NCBI GenBank assembly: GCA_947586185.1
Contig: CANPXN010000018.1
Location: 1 to 47,666 of the forward strand
Source: an uncultured Clostridia bacterium
GTDB taxonomy: Bacteria > Bacillota > Clostridia > Oscillospirales > Ruminococcaceae
Length of the DNA: 47,666 nucleotides
Direction of reading: 5' to 3'
Every line of letters begins with the position of its first letter. The stretch's first letter is position 1. This document shows positions 1-8,070 of this stretch, one piece after another. The translations under genes and the position numbers were made by a program. The notes beneath the pieces are model-generated. The model worked only from the letters and a program-made list of their open reading frames with translations, did no database searches and was not told where the DNA came from.

Positions 1-1320
1 GAGGAATATAAACAGGCATATACTGCCGCAAGAGAGCAGCAGTGGAAAAACAAAGCCATTACCGAGCTTTACATTCCGGGATCGGTATTCAAGGTAGTTA
101 CAAGCTCGGCGGCTTTGGAGGAGGACGCTATTTCAGTTGAGGATAATTTCGGCTGTAACGGTTCCGTAGTCGTTGTAAACGGAACACCGCCTATACATTG
201 CTGGAAAACGTCCGGTCACGGCAATCAGACCTTTACAGAGGCCATAACTCATTCCTGCAACCCTGCGTTTATTGAAATAGGAAGAAGGCTCGGAGCGGAA
301 AAGTTCTTCCAGTATTTCAGCGCATACGGCCTTACAGAGAGAACGGGCATAGACCTGCCGGCTGAGTCCACAAGCTATTATCAGGGTCTTAACGGAATGG
401 GTCCGATAGAGCTTGCGTCATGCTCTTTCGGACAGACCAACAAGCTTACTCCTATGGAAATGATCACGGCATACTCAGCCGTTATAAACGGCGGTGAGCT
501 GCTTACTCCTTATGTTGTAAGCAAGATAGTTGACGGTGACGGAAACGTTGTTCTTACAAACGAAAAAAGCGTTAAAAGACAGGTTATTTCTGAAGAGACA
601 TCAAAGGTAATGTGCGATACTCTTGAACAGGTTGCTATCGGAAACGGTGCATACATAAAGGGCTATCATGTAGGCGGTAAGAGCGGTACTTCACAGAAGC
701 TCGATGAATATCCTGAGGATTACATGAGATATATTTCATCCTACTGCTGCTTTGCTCCGGCTGACGATCCAGAGGTAATAATGCTGCTTATGGCTGATGA
801 GCCAATGTCTGGAGATTATTACGGAAGCGTTGTAGTTGTTCCGTCTGCAAGAAAGATCATGGAGGAAATACTTCCTTATATGGGCTATCTCCCTGAATAC
901 AGTGATAAAGAGGTCGCTGAAATGGACGTAACAGTTCCTCTTCTTGAGGATATGACTATCGAAGAGGCGAAGAGTGCTCTTGACAAGCTGGAGCTTGATT
1001 ACGAGATTATTGGTAAGGGAAATACAGTATACGCTCAGTCACCGACTACCGGAAGCATTATGCCTAAGGGCAGTAATGTTATACTTTATACGGATAAATA
1101 CTATGAACAGCAGTACTCGATCGTTCCTGATCTTACAGGTATGAGTCTTTCACAGGCAAATCTTGCACTCAGTAGTGTGGGACTTAACTATGTTGCGACA
1201 GGTACTTCCTCGGACAACAGCGGAGCAGTGGTTCAGGCTCAGTCGGAGAAAGCAGGTTCATCAGTTGCAAAGGGAAAAGTTGTTGAAATAACCTTTGGTG
1301 TAAGGGATCAGTCAGGCTGA
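1..1320 (+). CDS. PASTA-domain penicillin-binding protein (PBP2/SpoVD-type transpeptidase), 5' truncated
   Basis: C-terminal 439 codons of a class B penicillin-binding protein that cross-links peptidoglycan outside the membrane. The frame is open from base 1, so the start and the membrane anchor lie outside the window. All three transpeptidase motifs are visible: PGSVFK (SxxK, nucleophile serine, bases 79-96), SCN in THSCNPAF (near 250) and KSGTSQ (KTG-box variant, near 680). Two PASTA domains follow: the first starts at VPLLEDMTIEEAKSAL, the second at VPDLTGMSLSQANLAL. Position directly before murE and the PASTA tail match SpoVD/PbpB of the Bacillus-Clostridium dcw cluster. Whether it acts in division or in spore cortex synthesis cannot be decided from the fragment. 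Confidence 0.93.
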   Translation, partial: EEYKQAYTAAREQQWKNKAITELYIPGSVFKVVTSSAALEEDAISVEDNFGCNGSVVVVNGTPPIHCWKTSGHGNQTFTEAITHSCNPAFIEIGRRLGAEKFFQYFSAYGLTERTGIDLPAESTSYYQGLNGMGPIELASCSFGQTNKLTPMEMITAYSAVINGGELLTPYVVSKIVDGDGNVVLTNEKSVKRQVISEETSKVMCDTLEQVAIGNGAYIKGYHVGGKSGTSQKLDEYPEDYMRYISSYCCFAPADDPEVIMLLMADEPMSGDYYGSVVVVPSARKIMEEILPYMGYLPEYSDKEVAEMDVTVPLLEDMTIEEAKSALDKLELDYEIIGKGNTVYAQSPTTGSIMPKGSNVILYTDKYYEQQYSIVPDLTGMSLSQANLALSSVGLNYVATGTSSDNSGAVVQAQSEKAGSSVAKGKVVEITFGVRDQSG

Positions 1321-1370
1321 TGTGTATAGCATAAATATAGAGCATAGAGCAGAAGTGAAAAATAAGGAAT

Positions 1371-1504
1371 AAGAGCTTGTCTTCATAAGAAATGGTACGG
1401 ATTTTGTAGACAAGGCAAAAATACGTAGGCAAGTATTTTTACGCAGGCTGCGGCAAAATCTGCCGAAAGGATGTGTTCAGATGCTTGTGAAGGCAAGTTC
1501 TAAA
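1371..1504. repeat. Palindromic repeat, interrupted copy
   Basis: Between the PBP gene and murE. The outer arms (AAGAGCTTGTCTTCATA at 1371-1387 and GAAGGCAAGTTCTAAA ending at 1504) match the intact 56-bp palindrome at 14492-14547, including the flanking AGAAATG and GTGTTC...GATGCT. Here about 78 extra bases (roughly 1395-1472) separate the halves. The extra DNA is itself an imperfect inverted repeat (GATTTTG...AAAAATAC against GTATTTTT...CAAAATC). It looks like one small palindromic element inserted into another. The rest of 1321-1528 holds nothing else I recognise. Confidence 0.6.
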
Positions 1505-1528
1505 GGATATAGACGGGCGGTGTTTTGA

Positions 1529-2965
1529 ATGAGGCTTTATAAACTTATCGAGGGTATTGGAAAAACCAGCCTTCCGGACATGGAAATAAGCATGGTTACT
1601 GACAATACTAAAAAGGTGCAGAAGGATTGTATATTTGTCTGTATAAAGGGCGGCTCCTTTGACGGACATGACGCAGCGGAGGAAATGCTTCAGAAGGGAG
1701 CAGCTCTTGTCGTTGCGGAGCGTGATCTTGGGCTTGGCGACAGGCAGATAATCACAGACAATTCAAGAGAGTTTTACGGCTGTCTTTGTGCAGCATGGTT
1801 TGATCATCCGGAAAAAAAGCTCAGTATTATCGGAGTTACCGGTACAAACGGAAAAACGACTATAACCAATGTTATAAAGCATATTCTGAATGCCTGCGGA
1901 TATAAGACGGGTCTTATCGGAACGATTCAGAATGAAATCGACGGAAAGGTCGTTCACACTGACAATACAACGCCTATGGCTTTTGACTATATGGAGCTGC
2001 TGGATAAAATGTGCAAGGCAGGCTGCGATTATGTCATTATGGAGGTATCCTCCTTTGGTCTTGTTCAGAGGAGAATAGGTCCTACTCATTTTAAGGCTGC
2101 GGTATTTACAAATCTGACTCAGGATCATCTTGACTATCATCTCAACATGGAAAATTATTATCAGGCTAAGAAAATGCTCTTTGACAAGTGTGATCTTGCA
2201 ATTATTAATTACGATGATGAATATGGAAAAAGGCTTTACAGTGAAATATCCTGTGAAAAGCTCACCTATGGAAGCGCCTCCGACTGTGATTTTTATGCCG
2301 ATGTTATAAAGATAAAAGCAAGCAGTATCAGCTTTTGGCTGTGCAGTGAGGGAAAGTCCAGGATCGTTGATGTTAAAATGACCGGTATGTTCAATGTGTC
2401 AAACGTTACGGCGGCAATCGGAGTATGCTATAAGCTGGGCATTCCTATGGACGATGTTATAAGCGCTGTTTCAAGCTGTACCGGTGTAAAGGGAAGATGT
2501 GAGATCATTCCTACAGGCAGGGATTTTACTGTTATCTGCGATTACGCCCATACCCCGGACGCCGTTGAGAACATTCTAAGAAGTGTTAAAGAATATACTG
2601 AGGGAAGGCTTATCTGCCTTTTCGGCTGCGGAGGAAACCGTGACAGTAAAAAGCGTCCTTTAATGGCAAAGGCTGCTGCAAAATATGCCGACCAGCTTAT
2701 AATAACCTCTGATAATCCGAGGGATGAAAACCCGGAGGCTATTATAGACGACATACTGTCGGGACTTAACGATACGGAAATTCCTTTTGACGTTGTGGTC
2801 GACAGGATCGAGGCTATTTATCACTCGCTGAAAATTGCCAAGCCGGGAGATATAATCGTGCTCGCCGGAAAGGGTCACGAGGACTATCAGGTCCTTCCGG
2901 GAAACAAGCATATACATTTTGATGAAAGAGAGATTGTTGCCGAGGGCTTAAAGCTTCTTGACTGA
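1529..2965 (+). CDS. murE: UDP-MurNAc-tripeptide synthetase (meso-DAP-adding), MurE
   Basis: 478 aa, normal Mur ligase length. It adds the third stem-peptide residue to UDP-MurNAc-L-Ala-D-Glu in the cytoplasm, using ATP. The Mur ligase P-loop GVTGTNGKTT is at residues 102-111, the central domain carries the VMEVSSFGL segment, and the C-terminal domain has DNPR at 395-398, the motif typical of meso-diaminopimelate specificity rather than lysine. ATG start at 1529; the Shine-Dalgarno is not strong. murF follows 5 bp downstream, so the two are almost certainly cotranscribed. Confidence 0.96.
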   Translation: MRLYKLIEGIGKTSLPDMEISMVTDNTKKVQKDCIFVCIKGGSFDGHDAAEEMLQKGAALVVAERDLGLGDRQIITDNSREFYGCLCAAWFDHPEKKLSIIGVTGTNGKTTITNVIKHILNACGYKTGLIGTIQNEIDGKVVHTDNTTPMAFDYMELLDKMCKAGCDYVIMEVSSFGLVQRRIGPTHFKAAVFTNLTQDHLDYHLNMENYYQAKKMLFDKCDLAIINYDDEYGKRLYSEISCEKLTYGSASDCDFYADVIKIKASSISFWLCSEGKSRIVDVKMTGMFNVSNVTAAIGVCYKLGIPMDDVISAVSSCTGVKGRCEIIPTGRDFTVICDYAHTPDAVENILRSVKEYTEGRLICLFGCGGNRDSKKRPLMAKAAAKYADQLIITSDNPRDENPEAIIDDILSGLNDTEIPFDVVVDRIEAIYHSLKIAKPGDIIVLAGKGHEDYQVLPGNKHIHFDEREIVAEGLKLLD

Positions 2966-2970
2966 TTATT

Positions 2971-4320
2971 ATGGAAAGATTAACACTATCGGAAATAGCC
3001 GGCATGCTTGGTGCGAAGCGTCCGGTTGACGCCGAAATCACCGATATAAGCACCGATACAAGAACTATTGATAAAGGATCGCTTTTTATTGCAATAAAGG
3101 GTGACAGATTCGATGCTCATGACTTTGTGGGAAAGGCTATAGAATCAGGGGCAGCGGCTGCCGTTACTGAAAGACAGGTTGATGATTTCCCTTGTATTGT
3201 TGTGGAAAGTACAAGAAAGGCTCTTCTTGATATTGCAGCTTTTTACAGAAGCAAGTTCAGTCCTGTTCTTGTCGGCATTACAGGAAGCGTTGGAAAAACC
3301 ACTACAAAGGAAATGATCGCTCTTGTTTTGTCTGAAAAATATAGAACCTTAAAGACACAGGGCAACTTCAACAATGAAATAGGACTTCCGAAAACCCTTT
3401 TCGGACTGGACAGCAGCTATGAGGCGGCTGTGATCGAAATGGGAATGTCCCACTTCGGTGAGATCGACAGGCTTTCTAAAACGGCAAAGCCGACTGTCGG
3501 CGTTATTACTAATATTGGTTTTTCACATATTGAAAATCTTGGCTCTCAGGAGGGCATACTTAAAGCAAAGCTTGAAATTATGGATGGAATGTCAGAGGAC
3601 GCTCCCCTTGTTGTAAACGGAGATGACAAGCTGCTTGCTCCATTGAAGGATACTCTTAGAAGACCTGTCCACACCTATGGTATAGAAAACGAGAGCAGCG
3701 ACTTCCGTGCTGTTAATATCAGGGAGGAAAACGGCGGAAGCTTTTTTGAAATAGCCTTTGACGGAAGCCTTACAAAAATTGAGCTTCCATGTATAGGCAG
3801 ACATAATATTATGAATGCCGCTGGGGCGTTCTGTATAGGGATATTAAACGGACTTACTCCTGAAGAAATAGCGGCTGCTCTGAAAAAATACAAGCCGGAC
3901 GGCATGCGTCAGAATATTGTAAAAAAGGGTGAGCAGACTGTTATTATTGACTGCTATAATGCAAGTCCTGATTCTATGAGAGCTTCTCTTAACGTATTGT
4001 CAGATATTGAGGGCAGTGGAAGACGAATTGCCGTTTTAGGCGACATGCTGGAGCTGGGTGAGGCGTCCTGTAAGCTTCATACTATGGTGGGAGAAATGGC
4101 TGCCGGTTCAAAGGCAGATAAGCTTTTCTGTTTTGGAAAGGACGCAGAATACATTGCAAAAAAAGCTTCCGATCTCGGCAAGGACACATTTTTTACCGCT
4201 GATAAGGAAGAGCTTACTGAAAAAATCAGAGAATACATAAAGGCAGGGGATATTATTCTTTTCAAGGCAAGCAGAGGTATGAAGCTTGAAGAGGTAATAG
4301 AAAGCCTTTACAAGGATTAA
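2971..4320 (+). CDS. murF: UDP-MurNAc-tripeptide--D-Ala-D-Ala ligase, MurF
   Basis: 449 aa. It joins D-Ala-D-Ala to UDP-MurNAc-tripeptide, the last cytoplasmic step of the nucleotide precursor. The P-loop GITGSVGKTTTK starts near residue 102. Other Mur ligase hallmarks are QGNFNNEIGLP, VIEMGMSHFGEI and, in the C-terminal domain, DCYNASPDSM and AVLGDMLELG. The N-terminal uridine-binding domain resembles that of the neighbouring MurE. ATG at 2971 has little visible Shine-Dalgarno, so translation probably depends on coupling to murE 5 bp upstream. mraY starts 10 bp after its stop. Confidence 0.96.
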   Translation: MERLTLSEIAGMLGAKRPVDAEITDISTDTRTIDKGSLFIAIKGDRFDAHDFVGKAIESGAAAAVTERQVDDFPCIVVESTRKALLDIAAFYRSKFSPVLVGITGSVGKTTTKEMIALVLSEKYRTLKTQGNFNNEIGLPKTLFGLDSSYEAAVIEMGMSHFGEIDRLSKTAKPTVGVITNIGFSHIENLGSQEGILKAKLEIMDGMSEDAPLVVNGDDKLLAPLKDTLRRPVHTYGIENESSDFRAVNIREENGGSFFEIAFDGSLTKIELPCIGRHNIMNAAGAFCIGILNGLTPEEIAAALKKYKPDGMRQNIVKKGEQTVIIDCYNASPDSMRASLNVLSDIEGSGRRIAVLGDMLELGEASCKLHTMVGEMAAGSKADKLFCFGKDAEYIAKKASDLGKDTFFTADKEELTEKIREYIKAGDIILFKASRGMKLEEVIESLYKD

Positions 4321-4330
4321 GGGGGATTGT

Positions 4331-5374
4331 ATGTCATACTGGATTAATGTTGCGGTAGCGCTTATTTCGTGTGTTCTTGCTGCGCTTATAGGTGTTGTTC
4401 TGATACCATATCTTAAAAAAATACATTTTGGTCAGACCATTCTCGATATAGGCCCAAAGTGGCATAAGGATAAGCAGGGAACACCTATTATGGGCGGCTT
4501 TATGTTTATAATAAGCAGTATTGTCTCCGTCTTGATCGGCTATCTTCTGTACAGGGGCAGATATATGGTTGACGTTACCTCTGCTGAAACAACAAAGGAT
4601 GCGCTAAGGCTTTTGTCATGTATTCTTTTCTCTGTGCTTTTCGGCGGTATTGGTTTTATGGACGATTATATCAAGGCTGTTAAAAAGAGAAATCTGGGAC
4701 TTAGCCCTAAACAGAAGATGCTGTTCCAGTTTATTCTTTCCGCAGCGTTTCTTGCGGCGCTTTATGCGTTGGGAGATACCTCGACGGAAATTGATTTTAT
4801 TTTCTTCCGTCTTGATTTTGGATTCTTTTATTATCCTGTCATGATCGCTTTTATAATTTATGTATCAAATGCTGTAAATCTTACCGATGGCGTAGACGGA
4901 CTATGCGGTTCTGTGACCGTTGTGTCGATGCTTGTAATGTCGATCATATGCAATATACTTAAAAATTACGAGATCTCAATGTATGCCGTAGCCATTGCCG
5001 GAGGCTGTCTGGGATTCCTTGTGTGGAATCTTCACCCTGCAAAATGCTTTATGGGCGATACCGGTTCAATGTATCTCGGCGGAGCTTTCATTGCAATCGG
5101 ACTTACGACGCACATGCACCTTATGATCGTTATTGCAGGACTTGTGTATATTTTAGAGGCGCTTTCCGTTGTTATTCAGGTTTCATATTTCAAGATCACT
5201 GCAAGACAGCATTACAAAAAAACAGGTGAAAAGGGCAAGGGCAAGCGTATTTTTAAAATGTCTCCTATTCATCATCACTTTGAACTGAGCGGTTTCAGTG
5301 AATATAAAATAGTGATAACTTTTTCAATTGTAGGAATAATTGTCGGAGCGCTGGCGATATTATCTGTGATCTGA
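4331..5374 (+). CDS. mraY: Phospho-N-acetylmuramoyl-pentapeptide transferase, MraY
   Basis: 347-aa polytopic membrane enzyme that transfers phospho-MurNAc-pentapeptide to undecaprenyl phosphate, making lipid I on the inner face of the membrane. Family landmarks: GTPIMGGFMF near the N terminus, the catalytic acidic pair in MDDYIKAVKKRN (D111, D112), NLTDGVDGL, FMGDTGSMYLGG (D243) and the HHHFE histidine cluster (314-318). About ten hydrophobic segments. ATG follows GGGGG by a few bases. In B. subtilis murD comes next; here a 135-bp gap and then ftsW follow. Confidence 0.97.
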   Translation: MSYWINVAVALISCVLAALIGVVLIPYLKKIHFGQTILDIGPKWHKDKQGTPIMGGFMFIISSIVSVLIGYLLYRGRYMVDVTSAETTKDALRLLSCILFSVLFGGIGFMDDYIKAVKKRNLGLSPKQKMLFQFILSAAFLAALYALGDTSTEIDFIFFRLDFGFFYYPVMIAFIIYVSNAVNLTDGVDGLCGSVTVVSMLVMSIICNILKNYEISMYAVAIAGGCLGFLVWNLHPAKCFMGDTGSMYLGGAFIAIGLTTHMHLMIVIAGLVYILEALSVVIQVSYFKITARQHYKKTGEKGKGKRIFKMSPIHHHFELSGFSEYKIVITFSIVGIIVGALAILSVI

Positions 5375-5509
5375 TTTAAAACCTGAGCAAACCAAAAGGC
5401 AGGCTGTCGCCTGTCGAGGATTTGCAACGCAGAATGACAGGATTTATGCCGAAAGATAAATTCCGGATTTGACCGGAGAGCATATCTCTGAAAGAGGGAG
5501 GAACTATAT

Positions 5510-6703
5510 TTGGCACAGTCATATGGCGGCTCTGAAGCTGCACTTAATACAACAAATATAAGGATGAAAAAAAGGAGCAGATACGGAGACATGGATCTTT
5601 CCTTTTTCCTCATTGTCATGACCTTGCTTTCAATAGGCATTATTATGATGTTCTCCGCAAGCTATGCTTGGGCGCTCAGTGAAAGCGGAGGCACAAGCGG
5701 TACGATATATGCCAAAAAGCAAATGATCATGGGCGTTGTCGGAGTAGTTGCTCTCATTGGGTTCACATTTCTTGATTACCATATTTTCCAAAAGCCTCTT
5801 ATTGCTATAGGCTCATATATTGGCTGCGTGGTGCTGCTTGTTGCCGTTTTGTTTTCCGGCGTTACGGACGGCGGTGCAACCCGATGGCTTGTAATCGGAC
5901 CTTTGAACTTTCAGCCATCAGAGCTTATGAAATTTGCAATAATCATATGCTTTTCATATCTTATCGTACAAAACTATAAGAACATGCAGAAATTTACCAT
6001 AGGCATTCTTCCTTTCGGGATTCTTCTTGCTATTGTTGCAGGACTGCTTCTTATGGAGCCTCATCTTTCCTGTACTATTCTGATATGCGGAATAGCTGTT
6101 GTGCTTTTGTATGTGGGCGGCGTTAAGTATCAGCATATGGCCATTATTGGCATTGTAGGAATAGCAGCAATAGCATTCATAGTATATATGAAATCACAGG
6201 GTGAGGACGGTTTCACATATTTTGAAAAGCGTTTTCAATCCTATTTTGATCCGTTCTCAGATGAAAAGGGAACGACGTGGCAGACATGTCAGTCCCTTAT
6301 TGCTATAGGCTCAGGAGGCGTTTTTGGACTGGGACTTGGTGAATCAAGGCAGAAATACCTCTATCTTCCTGAGACGAAAAATGACTTTGTTTTTGCTATT
6401 GTATGTGAAGAGCTTGGATTTATCGGGGCTGTTACAATAGTAATACTGTTTGCGCTTTTAATAATAAGAGGGCTTTATATAGCTTCAAAGGCTAAGGATA
6501 AATTCGGAATGCTTATAACTGTGGGCATAACCATACAGATAGGCCTTCAGGCGTTTTTGAATATTGCGGTTGTAAGCAATCTTATTCCAAACACAGGTAT
6601 CAGCCTACCGTTTTTCAGCTACGGAGGAACTGCCCTTGTAATGCAGCTTGCGGAAATGGGTATCATACTCAATGTTTCACGGCAGGCCGATATGGATACT
6701 TAG
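5510..6703 (+). CDS. ftsW: SEDS-family peptidoglycan polymerase, FtsW/SpoVE type
   Basis: 397-aa SEDS glycosyltransferase that polymerises lipid II together with a class B PBP. About ten membrane segments; conserved stretches include PLNFQPSELMKFA, the acidic loop around YFDPFSDEKGTTWQ, GLGLGESRQKYLYLPE, NDFVFAIVCEELGFIG and, near the C terminus, FFSYGGTALVMQLAEMG. The start is TTG at 5510, chosen because GAGGGAGG (about 5494-5501) sits at the right distance and no ATG does. Its position between mraY and murG is that of B. subtilis spoVE, so the sporulation paralogue is an equally good name. Confidence 0.93.
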   Translation: MAQSYGGSEAALNTTNIRMKKRSRYGDMDLSFFLIVMTLLSIGIIMMFSASYAWALSESGGTSGTIYAKKQMIMGVVGVVALIGFTFLDYHIFQKPLIAIGSYIGCVVLLVAVLFSGVTDGGATRWLVIGPLNFQPSELMKFAIIICFSYLIVQNYKNMQKFTIGILPFGILLAIVAGLLLMEPHLSCTILICGIAVVLLYVGGVKYQHMAIIGIVGIAAIAFIVYMKSQGEDGFTYFEKRFQSYFDPFSDEKGTTWQTCQSLIAIGSGGVFGLGLGESRQKYLYLPETKNDFVFAIVCEELGFIGAVTIVILFALLIIRGLYIASKAKDKFGMLITVGITIQIGLQAFLNIAVVSNLIPNTGISLPFFSYGGTALVMQLAEMGIILNVSRQADMDT

Positions 6704-6718
6704 GAGGAGACAGAAAAC

Positions 6719-7840
6719 ATGAAGGTTTTACTTGCAGGCGGAGGTACCGGAGGACATATAAATCCGGCTCTTGCCATAGCGTCGATCATAAAGGAGCATC
6801 AGCCGGACGCAGAGTTTCTTTTTGCGGGAACTCCGGGAGGCATGGAAGCAAGGCTCATACCTCAGGCAGGATATGCTTTTGCTCCTATCAAGGTGGCGGG
6901 ATTTCAAAGAAAGCTTACCTTGAAAAATATAAAAAGAAACTGTCAGGCGCTTTGCTACCTTGCCACATCAGGAAGACGTGCAAAGCAGATCGTAAAAGAA
7001 TTTCAGCCGGATATAGCGATAGGTACTGGAGGTTATGTTGCAGGACCGGTTATCCGTATGGCTGCAAAAATGGGCGTGAAAACAGCGATCCATGAGCAGA
7101 ACGCATATCCGGGAGTGACAAATAAGATCCTTTCAAAGGAAGTTGACAAGGTAATGCTGACTGTTAAGGAAGCTCTTGATTACATGGATAAAAGCATCGA
7201 CTATACCGTAACGGGACTTCCGGTAAGAAAGGGCATTGCAGGTAAATCTAAGGCTCAGGCAAGGGCTGAGCTTGGGTTTGATGATGAGATGTGTATTCTC
7301 TCCTTCGGCGGAAGCCTTGGAGCAGGCTGTATTAACGAAACTATGGCGGAGGTAATTGCATGGCATACCTCCAACGGACTAAAAATCAACCATATCCACG
7401 GCTATGGCGGAATGGGAAGGGAATCGTTTCCGAAGGCAATTAAGGAAAAAGGTGTTGATACAGGCAGCAAAAGACTGAGGATCAGCGAATATATCAACGA
7501 TATGGATACATGTCTTGCAGCGGCGGACCTTGTAATATGCCGTGCAGGAGCTTCGACCCTTGCTGAGCTTGAAGCAGCCGGAAAGGCGTCCATACTTATA
7601 CCGTCCCCTGTTGTTGCAGGAAATCATCAGTTCCATAATGCAAACGTTCTGGGTAAGGCAGGAGCTGCAATCGTAATTGAACAGAAGAATGTAACAAACG
7701 AGCTTATGATAGAAAAGGTAAAGGAGCTGTACGAAAACAGAGAAAAGCTAAGCTCTATGTCTCAAAAGGCAGGAGCTTTGAATGTAAGCGATACAAACGA
7801 GAGAATATACAAGGTCGTTCAGGAGCTGACTGCAAAGTAA
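6719..7840 (+). CDS. murG: UDP-GlcNAc--lipid I N-acetylglucosaminyltransferase, MurG
   Basis: 373 aa, a GT-B fold peripheral membrane enzyme that converts lipid I to lipid II. The N-terminal glycine loop GGGTGGHINPALA begins near residue 7 and binds lipid I phosphate. IHEQNAYPG and the C-terminal UDP-GlcNAc site (SFGGSLGA; CRAGASTLAELEAAGK) are typical. ATG at 6719 is preceded by TAGGAGGAGA. It lies 15 bp after ftsW, so the two are cotranscribed. A 230-bp gap, nearly filled by a long palindrome, separates it from murA. Confidence 0.97.
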   Translation: MKVLLAGGGTGGHINPALAIASIIKEHQPDAEFLFAGTPGGMEARLIPQAGYAFAPIKVAGFQRKLTLKNIKRNCQALCYLATSGRRAKQIVKEFQPDIAIGTGGYVAGPVIRMAAKMGVKTAIHEQNAYPGVTNKILSKEVDKVMLTVKEALDYMDKSIDYTVTGLPVRKGIAGKSKAQARAELGFDDEMCILSFGGSLGAGCINETMAEVIAWHTSNGLKINHIHGYGGMGRESFPKAIKEKGVDTGSKRLRISEYINDMDTCLAAADLVICRAGASTLAELEAAGKASILIPSPVVAGNHQFHNANVLGKAGAAIVIEQKNVTNELMIEKVKELYENREKLSSMSQKAGALNVSDTNERIYKVVQELTAK

Positions 7841-7853
7841 CAGCTAAACCGCT

Positions 7854-8058
7854 TAAAGCATAGTATGAGATGAGGCAACACCGCACAAAGCATGCCTGAC
7901 GGCTTTGCACCAAATCTGCTTGCATTTTTTCCGCCATATTGCACAGAAAAGTCTTGACATACATCAGTATGCCTGCGCCTTTTCTGTACAATCTGGCGAA
8001 AAATTGCCGGCGCATATTTGGCACAATCTTTGTGCGATATTGCCTAAATAATGCTTTA
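7854..8058. repeat. Long imperfect palindrome (MITE-like) between murG and murA
   Basis: About 205 bp whose two halves are inverted copies. The outer arm TAAAGCAT (7854-7861) pairs with ATGCTTTA (8051-8058), AGGCAA...CGCACAAAG (7873-7890) with CTTTGTGCG...TTGCCT (8027-8045), and CGCCATATTGCACAGAAAAG (from 7932) with CTTTTCTGTACAATCTGGCG (7979-7998). The centre is CATAC-atca-GTATG. It has no coding capacity of its own. The right end stops 12 bp before the murA ATG. A transcript would fold into one hairpin of about 200 nt. It looks like a miniature inverted-repeat element, but no second copy lies in this window. Confidence 0.7.
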
Positions 8059-8070
8059 GGTGGTGTTGGT

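Noticed and set aside
7939-8070. Upstream in-frame extension of murA
   Set aside because: The added residues come from the palindromic element and do not match the MurA N terminus; ATG 8071 gives the standard length.
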